Below the pieces are notes generated by a model. It made no database searches and had not been told where the DNA came from. It worked only from the letters and a program-made list of their open reading frames with translations. From Streptomyces sp. NBC_00353 (GTDB lineage Bacteria; Actinomycetota; Actinomycetes; Streptomycetales; Streptomycetaceae): a stretch of DNA of 64,000 nucleotides. A program made the position numbers and the translations under genes. This document shows positions 61,393 through 64,000 of this stretch, piece by piece. The DNA lies in assembly GCF_036108815.1 (NCBI RefSeq), contig NZ_CP107985.1, positions 6,693,501 to 6,757,500 on the forward strand. Reading direction: 5' to 3'. Every line of letters begins with the position of its first letter. The stretch's first letter is position 1.

Positions 61393-62472
61393 ATGTCATC
61401 CGCGTTGACCGATCTCTGCCGGTATCCGATCGTGCAGGCCCCGATGGCGGGCGGTGTGTCCTGTCCACAGCTGGTCGCGGCCGTCGCCGAAGCGGGCGGG
61501 CTCGGCTTCCTCGCTGCCGGGTACAAGACGGCGGACGGCATGTACAACGAGATCAAACAGCTGCGCCGACTGACCGGGCAGCCGTTCGGCGTCAACCTCT
61601 TCATGCCGCAGCCGAACCTCGCGGACCCGAGCGCCGTCGAGGTGTACCGGCAGCAACTGGCCGGTGAGGCCGCCTGGTACGAGACTCCGCTCGGCGACCC
61701 GGACTCGTCCGGCGACGACGGATACGAGGCCAAGCTCGCCATCCTTGTGGAGGACCCGGTTCCGGCGGTCTCCTTCACGTTCGGCTGCCCCACCCGCGAC
61801 ACCTTCGACGCGCTCGCCGGAGTCGGTACGTACACCGTCGTGACCGTCACCACGCCGGAGGAGGCGCAGACCGCCCAGTGGGCGGGCGCCGACGCGGTCT
61901 GTGTCCAGGGCATCGAGGCGGGCGGCCACCGGTCCACCTACCGTGACGACCCGGAGACCGACGGCACCGGCATCGGCATCGGGGTGCTCTCCCTGGTGGC
62001 CGAGGTCCGTGAGACCGTTCAGCTGCCGGTCATCGCGGCGGGCGGCATCATGCGTGGCTCCCAGATCGCGGCCGTGATCGCGGCGGGTGCGGAAGCGGCG
62101 CAGCTCGGCACGGCTTTCCTGGCCTGCCCCGAGTCCGGTGCCCATCTGCTGCACAAACAGGCGCTGACCAACCCGTTGTTCGCACGGACGGCGCTGACCC
62201 GGGCGTTCTCCGGGCGCCCGGCCCGCGGCCTGGTCAACCGCTTCATGCGCGAGCACGGGCCGTACGCCCCCGCCGCCTACCCGCAGGTGCACCATGTCAC
62301 CAGCGGGCTGCGCAAGGCCGCCGCCAAGGCCGGGGACGCCCAGGGCATGGCCCTGTGGGCGGGCCAGGGCCACCGGATGGCACGCGAGCTGCCGGCCGGC
62401 CGGCTGACCGAACTGCTCGCCGAGGAACTGGATGCCGCACGCGCGGCAGTGAGCACAAGGAGCACGCAGTGA
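61393..62472 (+). CDS. Nitronate monooxygenase (NPD-type flavoprotein)
   Basis: 359 residues from ATG 61393. TIM-barrel FMN enzyme: PIVQAPMAGGVSCPQLVAAVAEAGGLGFLAAGY near 11-43, FGVNLFMPQ, QGIEAGGHRS (FMN-phosphate/His active site), PVIAAGGIMRGSQIAAVIAAGAEAAQLGTAFL. Oxidises alkyl nitronates; related proteins include enoyl reductases, so substrate is not certain. Stop overlaps rsmE by GTGA. Confidence 0.9.
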   Translation: MSSALTDLCRYPIVQAPMAGGVSCPQLVAAVAEAGGLGFLAAGYKTADGMYNEIKQLRRLTGQPFGVNLFMPQPNLADPSAVEVYRQQLAGEAAWYETPLGDPDSSGDDGYEAKLAILVEDPVPAVSFTFGCPTRDTFDALAGVGTYTVVTVTTPEEAQTAQWAGADAVCVQGIEAGGHRSTYRDDPETDGTGIGIGVLSLVAEVRETVQLPVIAAGGIMRGSQIAAVIAAGAEAAQLGTAFLACPESGAHLLHKQALTNPLFARTALTRAFSGRPARGLVNRFMREHGPYAPAAYPQVHHVTSGLRKAAAKAGDAQGMALWAGQGHRMARELPAGRLTELLAEELDAARAAVSTRSTQ

Positions 62473-63215
62473 CCGCACCGGTCTTCGTCGTCGAGCAGGT
62501 CCCCAGCGGCCCGCGGTTCGTCCTGGACGGGCCCGAGGGGCGGCACGCCGTATCGGTGAAACGGCTGCACGCCGGTGAGGACGTCGTCCTGACGGACGGG
62601 CACGGCCGGTGGGTGGAAGGCGTCGTGGAGGCTGCCGAGGGCAAGGACCGGCTCGTCCTGACGAGCCTCGGCACGGTCCACGAGGAGCCCCGGCCCGCGC
62701 CCCGTATCACCGTGGTCCAGGCGCTCCCCAAGGGCGACCGCGGCGAGGTCGCCGTCGAGACCCTCACGGAGACCGGCGTCGACGCGATCGTGCCGTGGCA
62801 GGCCTCGCGCTGCATCACCCAATGGAAGGGTGATCGTGGCCTCAAGTCCCTGGCGAAATGGCGGAACACGGCCCGCGAGGCGGGCAAGCAGTCGCGCCGG
62901 GTGCTGTTCCCTGAGGTGACGGACGCAATGACGACCAAACAGGTGGCCGCACTTCTGGCCACAGCGGACTTCGCGGCCGTCCTGCACGAGGAGCGGGCGT
63001 ACGACAGCGAGCCGCTGGCCACCGTCGGACTCCCGGCAGGGGGCGAGATCATGCTGGTCGTGGGGCCCGAGGGCGGTGTCTCGCCGGACGAGCTGGAAGC
63101 CTTCGCCGAGGCCGGCGCCCGGACCTGCCGGCTCGGCCGGAGCGTGCTGCGCACCTCCACGGCCGGCACCGCGGCGACGGCCCTGCTGCTGGGGCGCACC
63201 GGTCGCTGGGCGTAA
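62469..63215 (+). CDS. rsmE: 16S rRNA (uracil1498-N3)-methyltransferase
   Basis: 248 residues from GTG (AAGGAG upstream) overlapping the preceding stop. PUA-like N-domain (HAVSVKRLHAGEDVVLTDG) and SPOUT methyltransferase C-domain with a trefoil knot: ALPKGDRGE, WQASRCITQWKG, VVGPEGGVSPDELE and LGRSVLRTSTAGTAATALLL (SAM pocket). Modifies U1498 in the 30S decoding region. Commonly follows dnaJ. Confidence 0.96.
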   Translation: MTAPVFVVEQVPSGPRFVLDGPEGRHAVSVKRLHAGEDVVLTDGHGRWVEGVVEAAEGKDRLVLTSLGTVHEEPRPAPRITVVQALPKGDRGEVAVETLTETGVDAIVPWQASRCITQWKGDRGLKSLAKWRNTAREAGKQSRRVLFPEVTDAMTTKQVAALLATADFAAVLHEERAYDSEPLATVGLPAGGEIMLVVGPEGGVSPDELEAFAEAGARTCRLGRSVLRTSTAGTAATALLLGRTGRWA

Positions 63216-63291
63216 CCACCCCATACAGCAAGTACGGTGTGGCCGCAAGCGGTCTACCGCGCGGTGGGGGAGTAGTGGGACGCTTCCACGT

Positions 63292-63852
63292 ATGCGGACA
63301 TTGAGGGCATCAAGTCCATGGGGGCGCGGCCGGACCCGTCGCATTCCGGCCGTACTGTGCCTCGTCGGTACGGCGGTTGCGGGGGCCGTCGCCTGTGAGC
63401 CGATCGACGGGCTGAATTCCGCGTCCGTCGCCCTGACCACGGACCGGACCGGCACCGGGGCGCTGGAGCGCAAAGGGGTCGATGTGCGGTGGCTGAACTG
63501 CACGGCCGAGGTCGAGGGCGGCGGTGCGACACGGTCCTCGCCCTCACCCTCCGCGTCCGTGCGGCAGGTGGCGCGGGTCGACTGCCGCGGCCGGACCGTG
63601 GGCGGCAAGGACATCACGCTCGCCGGCAAGGTCACGAAGGAGGTCAACGGGGTTTGTGTGCGGGGGGACTTGACGGGGAGGGTCAGCGACAGGACCGTCC
63701 TGCGGGCCGATGCGCTCGGCAACTGTGACGCCTCACCCTCGACCGGCGGTGCGAAACCGCCGACGGGAGGTGGAGCCGGCGGAAGCGGCGGCGGTGCCCG
63801 GCCGACGGTCACCGTGACCGTCACGGTGACCGAATATCCCGGGGGCAAGTGA
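63292..63852 (+). CDS. Putative secreted lipoprotein
   Basis: 186 residues from ATG. Basic n-region (GRGRTRR), hydrophobic h-region (PAVLCLVGTAVAGAVAC) ending in a lipobox-like AVAC, predicted lipid-anchored after cleavage. A 100-residue body with several Cys (LNCTAEVEG, VDCRGRTVGG, GNCDAS) is followed by a Gly/Ser-rich linker and a VTVTVTVT strand. Its GTCACCGTGAC/GTCACGGTGAC DNA (63809-63835) is palindromic. Lipobox -3 is Ala, so anchoring is likely but not certain. Function unknown. Confidence 0.75.
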   Translation: MRTLRASSPWGRGRTRRIPAVLCLVGTAVAGAVACEPIDGLNSASVALTTDRTGTGALERKGVDVRWLNCTAEVEGGGATRSSPSPSASVRQVARVDCRGRTVGGKDITLAGKVTKEVNGVCVRGDLTGRVSDRTVLRADALGNCDASPSTGGAKPPTGGGAGGSGGGARPTVTVTVTVTEYPGGK

Positions 63853-63931
63853 GCGCGTCCGACACGCAGGTGTGGGCGGACTCCGGCCAACCCCGTTCCC
63901 CGGAGCACGACCGCGGCCTAGGGTGATCGAT

Positions 63932-64000
63932 GTGACACAGCCTGCCTATCTCCGGTACCCCCATGTCCAGGGCGAATTGATCGCCTTCACCGCTGAGGAC
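63932..64000 (+). CDS. Tricorn-type protease N-terminus, partial
   Basis: 23 codons from GTG to the window edge. The sequence reads TQPAYLRYPHVQGE then LIAFTAEDD-type residues, matching the opening of actinobacterial tricorn protease homologues whose first beta-propeller blade starts LRxPHxxGDxxxFVAEDD. The catalytic part is outside the window. Call rests on N-terminal similarity only. Confidence 0.65.
   Translation, partial: MTQPAYLRYPHVQGELIAFTAED

Overview
The window is chromosomal DNA from a Streptomyces or a very close actinomycete. The evidence is very high G+C with strong third-position bias, frequent GTG starts, many GTGA/ATGA start-stop overlaps, TTA leucine codons in only three genes, and a housekeeping gene order (rplU-rpmA-obg, proB-proA, nadD-LCP-rsfS, leuS, comEA-comEC, holA, rpsT/lepA, hemW, hrcA-dnaJ, rsmE) that I recall from the Streptomyces core. 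I saw no rRNA, insertion sequence, prophage or CRISPR array. The only RNA genes found are two identical tRNA-Ala(GGC) copies.

Layout. 1-1313: end of a sugar/polyol-phosphate nucleotidyltransferase, overlapping a glycerol-1-phosphate-dehydrogenase-like gene. 1328-3683: rplU (with a structured leader), rpmA and obg. 4034-19546: an envelope glycopolymer block with a GT4 glycosyltransferase, two GT2-TagF fusion proteins, galE, a membrane TagF-like protein, rmlA-rmlB-rmlD and convergent rmlC. 19897-23043: proB, a small conserved gene and proA. 23110-30262: two related single-pass membrane proteins, an M48 protease, two tiny membrane proteins, nadD, an LCP-family glycopolymer ligase, rsfS and a histidine phosphatase that appears to start at CTG. 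30403-31915: two tRNA-Ala genes around a decayed MFS transporter and a small Cys-pair protein. 31991-34974: a NuoF-ferredoxin fusion and a predicted di-haem membrane protein. 35224-38265: leuS behind a leucine leader peptide and attenuator. 38418-47789: a small membrane protein, DegV, comEA-comEC, a PNPOx-like protein, an arylamine N-acetyltransferase, a YceI protein and holA. 48013-52574: rpsT, lepA and an acyl-CoA ligase. 52777-64000: a PP2C phosphatase with an ATPase-type kinase domain, hemW, a duplicated membrane protein, a DUF3097 protein, an MBL hydrolase, hrcA-dnaJ under CIRCE, a nitronate monooxygenase, rsmE, a lipoprotein, and the start of a tricorn-type protease.

How the genes fit together. 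The left third looks like a wall-teichoic-acid-type pathway. An activated polyol could come from the first two genes, UDP-galactose from galE and dTDP-rhamnose from rmlABCD. Three TagF-like proteins and a GT4 enzyme could build the polymer, and the LCP protein could attach it to peptidoglycan. The GT4 gene has a TTA codon, as do comEA and the PP2C phosphatase, so these three may be tied to the developmental tRNA-Leu(UAA), bldA. The most intriguing less-described module is the NuoF-ferredoxin fusion translationally coupled to a di-haem membrane protein. The best regulatory signals are the leuS attenuator, the rplU leader fold and the CIRCE operator.
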